Positions 8,426 through 17,211 of a stretch of 64,000 bases of DNA are shown here, one piece after another; the first letter of the stretch is position 1, and each line of letters begins with the position of its first letter. The stretch spans positions 124,001-188,000 of the forward strand of contig NZ_JAHVIA010000001.1 of the NCBI RefSeq assembly GCF_019801965.1, in the 5' to 3' direction. A model generated the notes under the pieces. That model saw nothing but the letters and a program-made list of their open reading frames with translations. It made no database searches and was not told the DNA's origin. This stretch comes from Salipiger bermudensis. Its GTDB lineage: Bacteria > Pseudomonadota > Alphaproteobacteria > Rhodobacterales > Rhodobacteraceae. The position numbers were made by a program, and so were the translations under genes.

Positions 8426-9094
8426 CTAGCGCTTTGCCCGGCGCCAGCCGGCAGCGCGGGCCTCGGCCTCGGAGCAGAACCACCGCTCGCCCTTGCCGGG
8501 GCTGATCCGCGTGGCGCCGTAATGCTCCTGCCCCGGGACGTGGTAGATCCTCACGCCCTTGCTCGAGATGTTGCCCTTGATGGCGCAGCCCTGCGGCGCA
8601 CCGGCGCCGTTGGCCACCTCGCGCCCCTTGCGGGCATCTGCCCGGAACGCCGCCGGCGCCTGAACCCCGGTGCCGTGCAGCCCGAGTTCGCGCACCGCCG
8701 CGCGCTTCTCGTCGAGATCATAGGCCATCGAGTATCGCCTGTAGGCGAAGGCCAGCCCGCCGCGGACCATCTCGCGGCCGATATCGCGGCCACCGACCTC
8801 GCAGCGCGCCACCACGCGGCCGTAGCGGTCGGTGTCGAGCGTCTCGCAGCGCGCCAGCCGGCCCTCGTAGCGGTTGCGGGCCTCCTGCGACACCCACGCG
8901 CCGCACGCCCATGTCGGCGCGCCCTCGCCGCCGCACATTTGCTTGACCTCGGGCGCGTCTATGCCGTGCAGCCGCACCCGCGTGCCGCCCACGTCGAGCG
9001 TATCGCCATCGACCACATGCACCTGCCCAGACGGCCCGGCCGCCGCCGCGGCCCCGGCCAGCATCAGGAGAATACTGGAAAAAATCTGTCTCAT
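8426..9094 (-). CDS. Exported thermonuclease (SNase-like) with C-terminal sunset domain
   Basis: 222 aa. Residues 1-20 form a signal peptide. The staphylococcal nuclease-like core follows: VVDGDTLDV (28-36), RLHGIDAPE (41-49), then DRYGRVVARC (89-98). These are the calcium and active-site regions of the family. The C-terminal ~50 residues (about 171-222) read GNISSKGVRIYHVPG...GERWFCSEAEARAAGWRRA, the pattern of the small sunset domain often attached to such nucleases. Together they predict a periplasmic or secreted nuclease. The extra Cys residues (54, 64, 83, 98, 170, 207) fit an exported, disulfide-bearing protein. Divergent from SURF1 with 172 nt between. Confidence 0.92.
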   Translation of the reverse strand: MRQIFSSILLMLAGAAAAAGPSGQVHVVDGDTLDVGGTRVRLHGIDAPEVKQMCGGEGAPTWACGAWVSQEARNRYEGRLARCETLDTDRYGRVVARCEVGGRDIGREMVRGGLAFAYRRYSMAYDLDEKRAAVRELGLHGTGVQAPAAFRADARKGREVANGAGAPQGCAIKGNISSKGVRIYHVPGQEHYGATRISPGKGERWFCSEAEARAAGWRRAKR

Positions 9095-9266
9095 CCTGCC
9101 GACCTAGCGGGCAATTCAGGCGAAACTCGGGCAGTTGCGCCAAACCCCCGAGAGACCGCCACGGCACAGGCAGAGACCCGCCGCGAACGCCCCCGGCATC
9201 CCGTCTTGCACCACCCTGCCCGGGCGCGATAAAGCAGGCGGCATTGCAATCCGCTTCGGAGCCCGC

Positions 9267-9944
9267 GTGACCCGCTACCTCGCCCCCCTGCTCTTCGGCC
9301 TGATCGGCGCCGGCATTCTTGTCGGCCTCGGCCTGTGGCAGCTGCAGCGGCTGGACTGGAAGCTCGGCGTGCTGGCCGATATCGAGGCCCGCATCGCCGC
9401 CGATCCCGAGCCGCTTCCCGTCATGGTCTCGCCCACCGAGCAGCGCTACCAGCCGGTGGCACTCAGCGGCGAGATCCTGCCCGGAGAGGCCCGCGTGCTG
9501 GTCAGCCGCAAGATGATCGGCGCCGGCTACCGCATCGTCTCGCCGTTCCGCACGGACGGTGGCCGACTGGTCCTGCTCGACCGCGGCTTCACCGGTGACG
9601 CCAACAAGGACGCCGCGCGCTATACCGGCCCGGCCGAGATCACCGGCAACCTGCACTGGCCCGACGACCGCAATTCCTCGACCCCCGAGAACGACGTGGC
9701 CGCCAATATCTGGTTCGCCCGCGATATCGGCGCGCTGGCCGAGACGCTGCAGACCGAGCCGCTTCTGGTCATCGCCCGCGAGATTTCGCCCGGCGACCCG
9801 CAAATCGAGCCGCTGCCGGTGGACACCAGCGGCATTCCCAACGATCACCTGCAATATGCCCTCACATGGTTCTCGCTGGCCGTGGTGTGGCTCGTCATGA
9901 CCGCCTATTACATCGTGCGGCTGAAAAAGACCGGAGAGACCTGA
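9267..9944 (+). CDS. SURF1 family cytochrome c oxidase assembly protein
   Basis: 225 aa from GTG 9267. The start is chosen because a CGGAG lies 6 nt upstream and it gives the normal short cytoplasmic N terminus before the first membrane helix (YLAPLLFGLIGAGILVGLGLWQL). The second helix is at the C terminus (YALTWFSLAVVWLVMTAYYI). The family hallmarks GLWQLQRLDWK, YQPV, LLDRGF and PNDHLQYALTWF are all present. The protein helps insert heme a into cytochrome oxidase. Its stop overlaps the thrC start (TGATG), and in this group SURF1 commonly closes the ctaB-G-coxC cluster, which would lie upstream but is not present here. Confidence 0.93.
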   Translation: MTRYLAPLLFGLIGAGILVGLGLWQLQRLDWKLGVLADIEARIAADPEPLPVMVSPTEQRYQPVALSGEILPGEARVLVSRKMIGAGYRIVSPFRTDGGRLVLLDRGFTGDANKDAARYTGPAEITGNLHWPDDRNSSTPENDVAANIWFARDIGALAETLQTEPLLVIAREISPGDPQIEPLPVDTSGIPNDHLQYALTWFSLAVVWLVMTAYYIVRLKKTGET

Positions 9945-11335
9945 TGCGCTACATCTCCACCCGCGGACAGGCGCCCGCGCTGAGTTTCGAAGAAGCCATG
10001 CTGTCGGGCCTCGCCCGCGACGGCGGGCTCTACGTGCCCGAAACGGTGCCGACCATGTCGCCGGACGACATCCGCGCGCTGCACGGGCTGAGCTACGAGG
10101 AAACCGCGTTTCGCGTGATGCGGCCTTTCGTCGGCGACGGCTTCACCGACGAGACCTTCGGCGACCTGATCTCGAAGGCCTATGCCAATTTCGGCCACAA
10201 CGCCCGCGCGCCGATGGTGCAGCTGGCGCCGGGGCATTTCCTGCTCGAACTGTTCCACGGCCCGACGCTGGCCTTCAAGGACTTCGCGATGCAGCTGATC
10301 GGTCAGCTCTTCGAGGAGGCGCTGACCCGGCGCGGCGAGCGCGTGACCATCGTCGGCGCGACCTCGGGCGACACCGGCTCTGCGGCCATCGAGGCCTTCA
10401 AGGGGCTCGACGCAGTCGACGTGTTCATCCTGTTCCCGCATGGCCGCGTCTCGGAGGTGCAGCGCCGCCAGATGACGACGCCGAGCGAGGCCAACGTCCA
10501 CGCCCTCGCGCTCGACGGCCATTTCGACGACTGCCAGGCCAAGCTCAAGGACATGTTCAACGACTTCGCCTTCCGCGACGAGGTGCGGCTCGCAGGCGTC
10601 AACTCGATCAACTGGGCACGGGTGCTGGCGCAGGTCGTCTACTACTTCTCCGCCGCCGTTTCGCTCGGCGCGCCCGACCGCAAGGTGAGCTTCACCGTGC
10701 CCACCGGCAATTTCGGTGACATCTTCGCCGGCTACATCGCCAAGAAGATGGGCCTGCCGATCGACCGGCTGGTGGTTGCCACCAACCAGAACGACATCCT
10801 GCACCGCTGCCTGTCCTCGGGCGATTACCAGACCTCCGAGGTCTTCCCGTCGATCTCGCCCTCGATGGACATCCAGGTCAGCTCGAATTTCGAGCGCGCG
10901 CTGTTCGATGCCTATGGCCGCGACGGCAGCGCCGTGGCGCAGCTGATGGACGAGCTCAAATCCGGCGGCGGCTTCCACGTCAGCCAAGGCGCGCTGCAGG
11001 CGCTGCGCGAGCATTTCGAGAGCGGTCGCGCCTCCGAGGAAGAGACGCTGGCGACGATCCGGAAGGCCCATGACAGCATGGGCGAGCTGCTCTGCCCGCA
11101 CTCCGCCATCGGCGTGAAGGTGGCCGACGAGCACCGCGACCCGGCAACGCCGATGGTCACGCTCGCCACCGCCCATCCGGCGAAATTCCCCGACGCGGTG
11201 GAGACCGCCAGCGGCATCCGCCCGCCCCTGCCCGAGCGCATGGCCGATCTCTTCGACCGGCCCGAGCGCGTGACCCGCGTGGCCAACGATCTCTCCGCCC
11301 TCGAAACCCTGATCCGGGAGCGTATCAACAAGTGA
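9944..11335 (+). CDS. thrC: Threonine synthase
   Basis: 463 aa. It converts O-phosphohomoserine to threonine with pyridoxal phosphate. The Schiff-base lysine is Lys112 in PTLAFKDFAMQ. GATSGDTGSAA follows and PTGNFGDIFAGY binds the PLP phosphate; both are diagnostic of the long (type with N-terminal domain) threonine synthase. The ATG at 9944 overlaps the SURF1 stop by one base. Its own stop overlaps the GTG start of the M16 protease gene. The four-gene run SURF1-thrC-M16-GNAT is therefore one tightly coupled operon. Confidence 0.97.
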   Translation: MRYISTRGQAPALSFEEAMLSGLARDGGLYVPETVPTMSPDDIRALHGLSYEETAFRVMRPFVGDGFTDETFGDLISKAYANFGHNARAPMVQLAPGHFLLELFHGPTLAFKDFAMQLIGQLFEEALTRRGERVTIVGATSGDTGSAAIEAFKGLDAVDVFILFPHGRVSEVQRRQMTTPSEANVHALALDGHFDDCQAKLKDMFNDFAFRDEVRLAGVNSINWARVLAQVVYYFSAAVSLGAPDRKVSFTVPTGNFGDIFAGYIAKKMGLPIDRLVVATNQNDILHRCLSSGDYQTSEVFPSISPSMDIQVSSNFERALFDAYGRDGSAVAQLMDELKSGGGFHVSQGALQALREHFESGRASEEETLATIRKAHDSMGELLCPHSAIGVKVADEHRDPATPMVTLATAHPAKFPDAVETASGIRPPLPERMADLFDRPERVTRVANDLSALETLIRERINK

Positions 11336-12594
11336 CTGTCGAACTGACCACCCTGAAGAACGGCCTGCGCATCGTCAGCGAGCGCATGGACGGGCTGCAA
11401 TCCGCCTCGATCGGAGTCTGGGTCACCGCCGGTGGCCGCAACGAGCGCATCGAGCAGAACGGTGTGGCGCACTTCCTCGAGCACATGGCCTTCAAGGGCA
11501 CCAAGACCCGCTCGGCCCTGCAGATCGCCGAGGCGATCGAGGATGTGGGCGGCTATATCAACGCCTATACCTCGCGCGAGGTCACGGCCTATTACGCCCG
11601 CGTGCTGGAAAACGACACCAAGCTGGCGCTCGACGTGATCGCCGACATCCTGCGCAACCCGGTCTTCGACGAGCGCGAGATCGAGACCGAGCGCCACGTC
11701 ATCCTGCAGGAGATCGGCCAGGCGCTCGACACGCCCGACGACGTGATCTTCGACTGGCTGCAGGAGCGCGCCTACCAGCAGCAGCCGCTGGGCCGCACCA
11801 TCCTCGGCGAGGCCGCCAATGTGCGCGGCTTCGGCAAAGGCGATCTCGAGACCTTCGTCGACGAGCATTACGGCCCCGAGCAGCTGATCATCTCGGCGGC
11901 GGGCTCCGTCGATCACGAGGCGCTGGTCGAGCAGGCCGAGGCGCTCTTTGGCGACATGGGCTCGCGCAAGGCCAAGGAGCCCGAGACCGCGCGCTTCACC
12001 GGCGGCGAGATCCGCCGCGAGAAGGAGCTGGAGCAGGCGCATTTCGCGCTCGCCTTCGAGGGCCCCGGCTATCGTGATCCCGGCTTCTACACCTCGCAGA
12101 TCTATTCCATCGCGCTTGGCGGCGGCATGTCCTCTCGGCTGTTCCAGGAGATCCGCGAGAAGCGCGGCCTGTGCTACACGATCTTCGCCCAGAGCGGGGC
12201 CTACGAGGATACCGGGCTGATGACGGTTTATGCCGGCACCAGCGGCGACGAGCTGGCCGACCTCGCCCATCTCACCATCGACGAGATGAAGCGCGCCGCC
12301 GACGACATGTCGCCGGAAGAGATCGCCCGCGCCCGCGCCCAGATGAAGGCCGGGCTGCTGATGGGGCTGGAGAGTTCGTCGTCACGGGCCGAGCGTATGG
12401 CGCGCATGGTGCAGATCTGGGGCAAGGTGCCTCCCATCGAGGACACCGTCGCCCGGATCGACAATGTCACCACCGGCGATGTCCGGCTCTTCGCCGAGCA
12501 GATGGCGGCCAGCGCCCCGGCGGCACTGGCGCTCTACGGGCCGGTAGGCAAGGCGCCCGACCTCGCCGCGCTGCAGGCACGTCGAGCCGCCTGA
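11332..12594 (+). CDS. M16 family zinc metallopeptidase (processing-peptidase-like)
   Basis: 420 aa, starting with GTG 11332 inside the thrC stop (GTGA). The inverted zinc motif HxxEH is His47-Phe-Leu-Glu50-His51, with the downstream Glu in EREIETERHVILQEI completing the site. FRET-like Gly-rich and R/Y elements (GGMSSRLFQEIREKRGLCYTI) in the C-terminal half are typical of the beta subunit of mitochondrial processing peptidase and its bacterial homologues. It is probably cytoplasmic, since no signal peptide is visible. The cellular substrate is unknown. Confidence 0.95.
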   Translation: MTVELTTLKNGLRIVSERMDGLQSASIGVWVTAGGRNERIEQNGVAHFLEHMAFKGTKTRSALQIAEAIEDVGGYINAYTSREVTAYYARVLENDTKLALDVIADILRNPVFDEREIETERHVILQEIGQALDTPDDVIFDWLQERAYQQQPLGRTILGEAANVRGFGKGDLETFVDEHYGPEQLIISAAGSVDHEALVEQAEALFGDMGSRKAKEPETARFTGGEIRREKELEQAHFALAFEGPGYRDPGFYTSQIYSIALGGGMSSRLFQEIREKRGLCYTIFAQSGAYEDTGLMTVYAGTSGDELADLAHLTIDEMKRAADDMSPEEIARARAQMKAGLLMGLESSSSRAERMARMVQIWGKVPPIEDTVARIDNVTTGDVRLFAEQMAASAPAALALYGPVGKAPDLAALQARRAA

Positions 12595-13178
12595 TGCTCG
12601 GACGGCGGCGCAGGTTCCGGCTCGACACCGAGCGGCTGGTGCTGCGGCCGCCGCAGCATGGCGACTTCAACGCCTGGGTCTCGCTGCGCGTCGAGAGCGA
12701 AGCCTACCTGACGCCCTGGGAGCCGTCCTGGGCGCCCGATCACCTGACCCGCCGCGCCTTCACCAACCGCGTCTACTGGGCCAACCGCTCGATCGCCGCC
12801 GGCACCGCGGTGCCGTTGTTCCTGTTTCGCCGCGAGGACGAGCAGCTGCTGGGCGCCATCACCCTCGACAACATCCGCCGCGGTCCGGCGCAATCGGGGG
12901 TGCTGGGCTACTGGACCGGCCAGCCCTTCGCCCGCCACGGCTACATGCGCGAGACCATCGCGGCGCTGGTGCACCACGCCTTCGAGCGCCTCGACTTGAG
13001 CCGCATCGAGGCCGCCTGCCTGCCGGAGAATGTCGCCTCGCGCGGTCTGCTCGAGCGTTCGGGATTCAAATACGAGGGCGTGGCGCAGAGCTACCTGCAG
13101 ATCAATGGCCGCTGGCGCACCCATGTGCTCTATGCCGCGCTGCGCGGCGACCGGCGCGGCAAGACACAGGTCGGCTGA
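12594..13178 (+). CDS. GNAT family N-acetyltransferase, RimJ/RimL-like
   Basis: 194 aa, ATG 12594 overlapping the preceding stop (TGATG). The opening TERLVLRPPQHGDFNAW, the acetyl-CoA-binding region YWTGQPFARHGYMRETIAALVHHAF and the ending NVASRGLLERSGFKYEGV fit the RimJ/RimL subgroup that acetylates protein N termini, classically ribosomal proteins S5 and L12. The substrate here cannot be assigned. It is the last gene of the SURF1 operon. Confidence 0.9.
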   Translation: MLGRRRRFRLDTERLVLRPPQHGDFNAWVSLRVESEAYLTPWEPSWAPDHLTRRAFTNRVYWANRSIAAGTAVPLFLFRREDEQLLGAITLDNIRRGPAQSGVLGYWTGQPFARHGYMRETIAALVHHAFERLDLSRIEAACLPENVASRGLLERSGFKYEGVAQSYLQINGRWRTHVLYAALRGDRRGKTQVG

Positions 13179-13320
13179 TCACGCCCGAGCCCTCTCTGCC
13201 CTGCCCGCGCTTTGGGCGCTGTCGCCCCGGGATGTGCCGAAAGCCTGACCCTACGGAAATGTCAGGTGGCAGGCGCGGCTTCCCTGCTAGGCTGGTCTCA
13301 CGCAACAAGGAGACCCGCCC

Positions 13321-14148
13321 ATGCTGCGCCACGCGCTCGCCCTCGGACTTGCCCTCTTCACCGCCGCCCCGGCGCTGCAGGCCCAGCAGGCCCGCCAGCC
13401 CTCGCATTGCATCGCCATCGCCGATGCCGCGCCGGGGCTCCAGTATCTCCACAAGGCCGCCTGGACCGATCCGGTGCCGGAGTACTCCGTGCGCATCCGC
13501 TACCTGTCGCATGCCAGCTTCCTGATCCAGACCGTCGGCGGGCTCGAGGCGGTCACCGATTACACCGGCTTCATCGGCAACACGGATTTGGTGCCCGACA
13601 TCGTCACCATGAACCACGCCCACTCCTCTCACTGGACCGCCACCCCCGATCCGGCGATCCCACATGTGCTGCCCGGCTGGGGGCCGTTCGGCGAGGGCAT
13701 CGAGCACCACCTCGACCTTGGCGAGATGCTGGTGCGCAACGTCTCGACCGATATCCGCTCGGCGATGGGCGGCACCGAGGAGCGCGGCAACTCGATCTTC
13801 GTCTTCGAGGCCGAGGGGCTCTGCATCGGCCATCTCGGCCACCTGCACCACGAGCCCAACGATGCGCAATACGCGGCCCTCGGGCGGCTCGACGTGCTGA
13901 TGGTGCCGGTGGATGGCGGCTACACGATGCGCCTCGACACGATGATCGAGGTGGTCGACCGGCTGAAGAGCTCGATCATCATCCCGATGCACTGGTTCTC
14001 GGGTTATTCGCTCAATGCCTTCATCGAGGGGGTCTCAGACCGCTTCGTGATCGACCGCCGCTCCGGGCCGGAGATGGTGGTCAGCCTGCGCGACCTGCCC
14101 TCGCGCCCCACGGTGGTGGTTCTGCAACCGATGCCCCTCAGGGACTAG
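13321..14148 (+). CDS. Exported metallo-beta-lactamase-like protein with altered metal motif
   Basis: 275 aa. A signal peptide is evident (residues 1-20, LALGLALFTAAPALQAQ). The body resembles UlaG-like MBL-fold proteins: YLSHASFLIQT near residue 61, then ADVVTMN-like strand VPDIVTMNHAHSSHW where the canonical HxHxDH is expected, and a late IPMHWFSGYS. The usual HxHxDH reads HAHSSH, so the Asp that normally contacts the second metal is absent. A start at 13321 follows CAACAAGGAGACCCGCCC, a strong ribosome-binding site. It may still be a hydrolase with one metal, or a binding protein. It is followed by an inverted repeat (14173-14195). Confidence 0.82.
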   Translation: MLRHALALGLALFTAAPALQAQQARQPSHCIAIADAAPGLQYLHKAAWTDPVPEYSVRIRYLSHASFLIQTVGGLEAVTDYTGFIGNTDLVPDIVTMNHAHSSHWTATPDPAIPHVLPGWGPFGEGIEHHLDLGEMLVRNVSTDIRSAMGGTEERGNSIFVFEAEGLCIGHLGHLHHEPNDAQYAALGRLDVLMVPVDGGYTMRLDTMIEVVDRLKSSIIIPMHWFSGYSLNAFIEGVSDRFVIDRRSGPEMVVSLRDLPSRPTVVVLQPMPLRD

Positions 14149-14172
14149 CGGCGCGATCCCGCACAGGGGCCC

Positions 14173-14195
14173 CAAATCTTTCTTCGAAAGATTTG
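14173..14195. terminator. Inverted repeat after MBL-like gene
   Basis: Two 10-nt perfectly complementary arms (CAAATCTTTC and GAAAGATTTG) flank a TTC loop, 24 nt after the MBL-like stop. No run of T follows, so factor-independent termination is uncertain. The arms resemble those of the palindrome at 15711-15734. Confidence 0.5.
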
Positions 14196-14267
14196 CCCGC
14201 GCCCGCCCCTGACCGCCCCTTGGCTTCGGGCGGAAAATCGGCACAGTCGGCGCCGAAAGGAGCCCCC

Positions 14268-15683
14268 ATGACGCTCACGCCCGCCGACGACCGCTTCGCC
14301 GAGACCCTTGCCGCCCGCTTGCCCGAGGCCACCCTGCGCCGCGCCGAGCCGCGCTATCTCGAGGAGCCGCGCGGCCGCTGGCAGGGCAGCTCGGGGTGGG
14401 TCGCGCTGCCACGCAGCGCCGAGGAGGCCGCGATCATTCTGCGCGCCTGCAACGAAGCCCGCGTGGGAGTGGTGCCCTATGGCGGCGGGACCGGGCTGGT
14501 GGGTGGACAGGTGGCGCAGGACGGGCCAGCGCCGCTCTTGATCTCGATGGAGCGCATGTCCGCGATCCGCGCCGTCTACCCGCGCGAGAACGTGCTGATC
14601 GCCGAGGCCGGCGCGGTGCTGGCCGACGTGCAGGCAGCGGCGCGCGAGGAAACCCGGCTCTTTGCCCTGTCGCTCGCCTCGGAGGGCACCGCTCGGATCG
14701 GCGGGCTGCTCTCGACCAATGCCGGCGGGGTCAACGTGCTGCGCTACGGCAATGCCCGCGAGCAGGTGCTTGGGCTCGAGGCGGTGCTGCCCGACGGCAC
14801 GATCTGGCACGGGCTGAAACGGCTGCGCAAGGACAACACCGGCTACGACCTGCGCCACCTGCTGATGGGGGCCGAGGGCACGCTGGGGCTGATCACCGCC
14901 GCTGCGCTCAAGCTCTCGCCGGTGCCCGCCGCCACCGGCACCGCGCTCTTCACGGTGGCAAGCCCCGCCGCGGCGCTCGACCTGCTCGCCATGGCGCGCG
15001 ACCAGCTTGGCGAGGGCATCAGCGCCTTCGAGCTGATCTCGCGGCAGGGGCTCGCCTTCCTGACCGAGAAACTGCCGGACGTGCGCCAGCCCTGGCCAGA
15101 GGCCCCGGAATGGTGCGTCCTGGTCGAGCTCGGCCTGTCGCGGGGGCTCGACCCCGAGGCGGCGCTGGAAACGCTCTTCGGCAACGCGCTCGAGGCGGGT
15201 CTGGTCAGTGACGGGCTGGTAGCGCAATCCGAGCAGCAGCGCGCGGAGTTCTGGGCCATCCGCGAGCGCATCCCCGAGGGCAACAAGGCGATCGGCGCTA
15301 TCTCGTCGCATGACATCTCGCTGCCGCTCGGGCTGGTGCCGGAGTTCATCGAGCGCGGGGCGCCACGGCTGGCGAAGGTGGGCGATTTCCGCATCAACTG
15401 CTTTGGCCATCTCGGCGATGGCAACCTGCACTACAATGTCTTCCCCCTGCCCGGTCACAGCAAGGACGAACACGTTCACCAGCGCGAGGAGATCAAGCGC
15501 ACGGTGCATGACCTGGTGCACGAGATGGGCGGCTCGGTCAGCGCCGAGCATGGCATCGGGCGGCTCAAGGTCGACGATCTGGAGCGCTACGGCGATCCGG
15601 CGAAGCTCGCGGCGATGCGGGCGATCAAGGCGGCGCTCGATCCGAACGGCATCATGAATCCCGGCGCAGTCCTGCGCGGCTGA
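14268..15683 (+). CDS. FAD-linked oxidase (D-lactate/glycolate/2-hydroxyglutarate dehydrogenase-like)
   Basis: 471 aa from ATG 14268, which follows GAAAGGAG by 6 nt; the longer open frame upstream is rejected. The PCMH-type FAD-binding domain shows VPYGGGTGLVGGQ (about residues 66-78) and STNAGGVNVLRYGNAREQVLG. The C-terminal FAD-oxidase domain shows NCFGHLGDGNLHYNVFP and SAEHGIGRLK. These motifs place it with bacterial D-2-hydroxyacid dehydrogenases (GlcD, Dld2 and D-2-hydroxyglutarate dehydrogenase relatives). The substrate is not resolvable from sequence. It probably passes electrons to ETF or quinone. Confidence 0.93.
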   Translation: MTLTPADDRFAETLAARLPEATLRRAEPRYLEEPRGRWQGSSGWVALPRSAEEAAIILRACNEARVGVVPYGGGTGLVGGQVAQDGPAPLLISMERMSAIRAVYPRENVLIAEAGAVLADVQAAAREETRLFALSLASEGTARIGGLLSTNAGGVNVLRYGNAREQVLGLEAVLPDGTIWHGLKRLRKDNTGYDLRHLLMGAEGTLGLITAAALKLSPVPAATGTALFTVASPAAALDLLAMARDQLGEGISAFELISRQGLAFLTEKLPDVRQPWPEAPEWCVLVELGLSRGLDPEAALETLFGNALEAGLVSDGLVAQSEQQRAEFWAIRERIPEGNKAIGAISSHDISLPLGLVPEFIERGAPRLAKVGDFRINCFGHLGDGNLHYNVFPLPGHSKDEHVHQREEIKRTVHDLVHEMGGSVSAEHGIGRLKVDDLERYGDPAKLAAMRAIKAALDPNGIMNPGAVLRG

Positions 15684-15710
15684 GACCTGCTGCGCCTCGG
15701 TCGCCGCCGA

Positions 15711-15734
15711 AAGATTTTTCGTACGAAAAATCTT
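15711..15734. terminator. 24-bp perfect palindrome between convergent genes
   Basis: An AAGATTTTTCGT arm is followed directly by its exact reverse complement, between the ends of the FAD-oxidase gene (+) and the transglycosylase gene (-). Its symmetry and position suggest a bidirectional terminator. The core closely resembles the arms at 14173-14195. Confidence 0.6.
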
Positions 15735-15743
15735 GGGCGGGCT

Positions 15744-16568
15744 TCAGTTGGCCGACACCCGGAACACGCAGCCATCCGAGATCAGCTCGGGCGGGGTCAG
15801 GCACAGGCCCCGCGCCACGCTGAACGCCGCCAGCACCTTCGGCACGTAATCGCGGGTCTCGGCATAGGGGGGCACGCCCTTGTGCTTCGGAATGGAGTTC
15901 TCGCCGGCATTGTAGCCCGCCAGAACCATGATCGGATCGCCGTCGAAGGTCTCCATCAGGAAATCGAGGAAGGCCACGCCGCCCCGGATGTTCTGCACCG
16001 GGTCCAGCGAATTCGCGACCCCGAAGCGCGCGGCGGTGGCGGGCATCAGCTGCATCAGCCCCTGCGCGCCGGCGCCGCTCACGGCATCCGCGCGGCCCGC
16101 GGATTCGATCGCCATAACCGCGAGCGCCAGCGCCGGCGACACCCGCGTCCCGACCGTGGCGGTCAGCAGCTCGACGCCCCAGGACGCCGCCATGGTCTGC
16201 AGATCCTGCAGTCGCGGCGCGGCAACGCCGTATCCCTGCGGCGGGGTCGAGAGCTTGATCAGCGTCGGCTCGAGCCGCCCCGGCCCGCTATCGGCCAGCG
16301 CCGGCGAGACCGCCTCCCAGAACCAGCCATAGGAGCCCGGGCCGCCGGTGCGCCCGGAGGGCACCGCCACCGCGGCCTCCGGTGCCGGCAGCGGCCTCGG
16401 CTTCATCGGGGCGGGCGCGATCTGAACGGTGATCCGACGCTTGGTGCCGGGCTTCGGCGGGGTCACCCGCTTGGCGGAGAATTCCGGGAACGGCGCCGGC
16501 TGCTCTGCGATGAGCGCAGGCGCGCTTGCCATGGCCACGAAAACCGCGGCTGCCATCATGCGAAACAT
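15744..16568 (-). CDS. Lytic transglycosylase, SLT domain, exported
   Basis: 274 aa. A signal peptide occupies residues 1-21. A Pro-rich basic linker follows (about 22-70), then the SLT domain from about 140 to 260. The catalytic Glu is Glu155 in AVMAIESAGRADAVSGAGAQGLMQLMP, and the family motifs GLMQLMPATA, NIRGG and AGYNAGENSI are all clear. It should cleave the MurNAc-GlcNAc bond of peptidoglycan in the periplasm, forming 1,6-anhydro ends. It is divergent from the pilus locus that starts 355 nt away. An envelope role alongside pilus assembly is possible, but only by proximity. Confidence 0.93.
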   Translation of the reverse strand: MFRMMAAAVFVAMASAPALIAEQPAPFPEFSAKRVTPPKPGTKRRITVQIAPAPMKPRPLPAPEAAVAVPSGRTGGPGSYGWFWEAVSPALADSGPGRLEPTLIKLSTPPQGYGVAAPRLQDLQTMAASWGVELLTATVGTRVSPALALAVMAIESAGRADAVSGAGAQGLMQLMPATAARFGVANSLDPVQNIRGGVAFLDFLMETFDGDPIMVLAGYNAGENSIPKHKGVPPYAETRDYVPKVLAAFSVARGLCLTPPELISDGCVFRVSAN

Positions 16569-16922
16569 TTTTGGACCTGCCTCTGGTCTCTGCTCTTTTG
16601 CGGGAGTCTCTCACGCAATGGCAAATCGACCAAGACGGCCCGGGGGAATCGGTCTCGCGCCGTGCCATTTTCGCCGGCGATGCAAGAAGACAAGAGGAGC
16701 GAGAAAAGATATCCCATTGATTTCGTTGTGATTTCATTAAGGTGACGCTGCCAGAATGTTTCCTTCCACCTCCTGAAAACAAACCAATTGCGCCAAATTC
16801 GTGCCCGATTCCGGGGGCTATATATGCCCATACCGCAACGGACGGGGCATGAGAGAGAGGCCTCGAGGCACCGGCGCGGTGAGTGAGTGAACTGAGACCA
16901 GTATTACATTACGGAGAGAGAC
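16569..16922. other. Gene-free leader/promoter region upstream of the pilins
   Basis: 354 nt without a credible gene; open frames here lack start signals and are antisense shadows. It must hold the divergent promoters of the transglycosylase and the first pilin. Visible elements are an AT-rich GGGCTATATATGCCC at about 16815-16829 (a short inverted repeat around TATATAT, possibly a -10 region) and an SD GGAGAGAG just before the pilin ATG. No terminator or RNA gene was recognised. Confidence 0.5.
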
Positions 16923-17111
16923 ATGCTTAACTTCATCAAGAACTTCCGCGCAGACGAAGACGGTGCCGTGACGGTTGACTGGGTCGTGCTGACCGCAGCC
17001 GTGGTCGCGATGGCGATCGGTGCCTACACCACCATCAAGAACAACTCGGACAACATGATCGGCGCGGCTGGCAACGCTATCGCCGCAGAACAGACCAACC
17101 TGTTCAACTAA
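16923..17111 (+). CDS. Flp-type (type IVb) pilin-like protein 1
   Basis: 62 aa. A short charged leader (1-14, FIKNFRADEDG) precedes a hydrophobic segment AVTVDWVVLTAAVVAMAIGAY, then a polar tail. This is the layout of Flp prepilins, cleaved after Gly14 by a CpaA/TadV peptidase, and that gene lies at 27130. The classical Flp motif G-x4-E-Y is replaced by G-AVTV-D-W. A strong SD (GGAGAGAG) precedes it. It is followed by a 12-bp hairpin and then a paralogue. It is the likely major pilin because it is first and precedes an attenuating hairpin, but this is inference. Confidence 0.88.
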   Translation: MLNFIKNFRADEDGAVTVDWVVLTAAVVAMAIGAYTTIKNNSDNMIGAAGNAIAAEQTNLFN

Positions 17112-17132
17112 GTCGAACGATCCGGATTTCTT

Positions 17133-17162
17133 GCCCACCGGTCGGCCAGACGACCGGTGGGC
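17133..17162 (+). terminator. 12-bp perfect hairpin between the two pilin genes
   Basis: Arms 17133-17144 and 17151-17162 are fully complementary around a 6-nt loop. The downstream T-rich stretch (CGTTTTCGTTTTGA) is discontinuous, so partial termination or 3'-end protection of the pilin-1 message is likely. Confidence 0.7.
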
Positions 17163-17211
17163 AGATCCACCCACGTTTTCGTTTTGATCAGTTTTCCCTT
17201 GGAGGGTCTCG

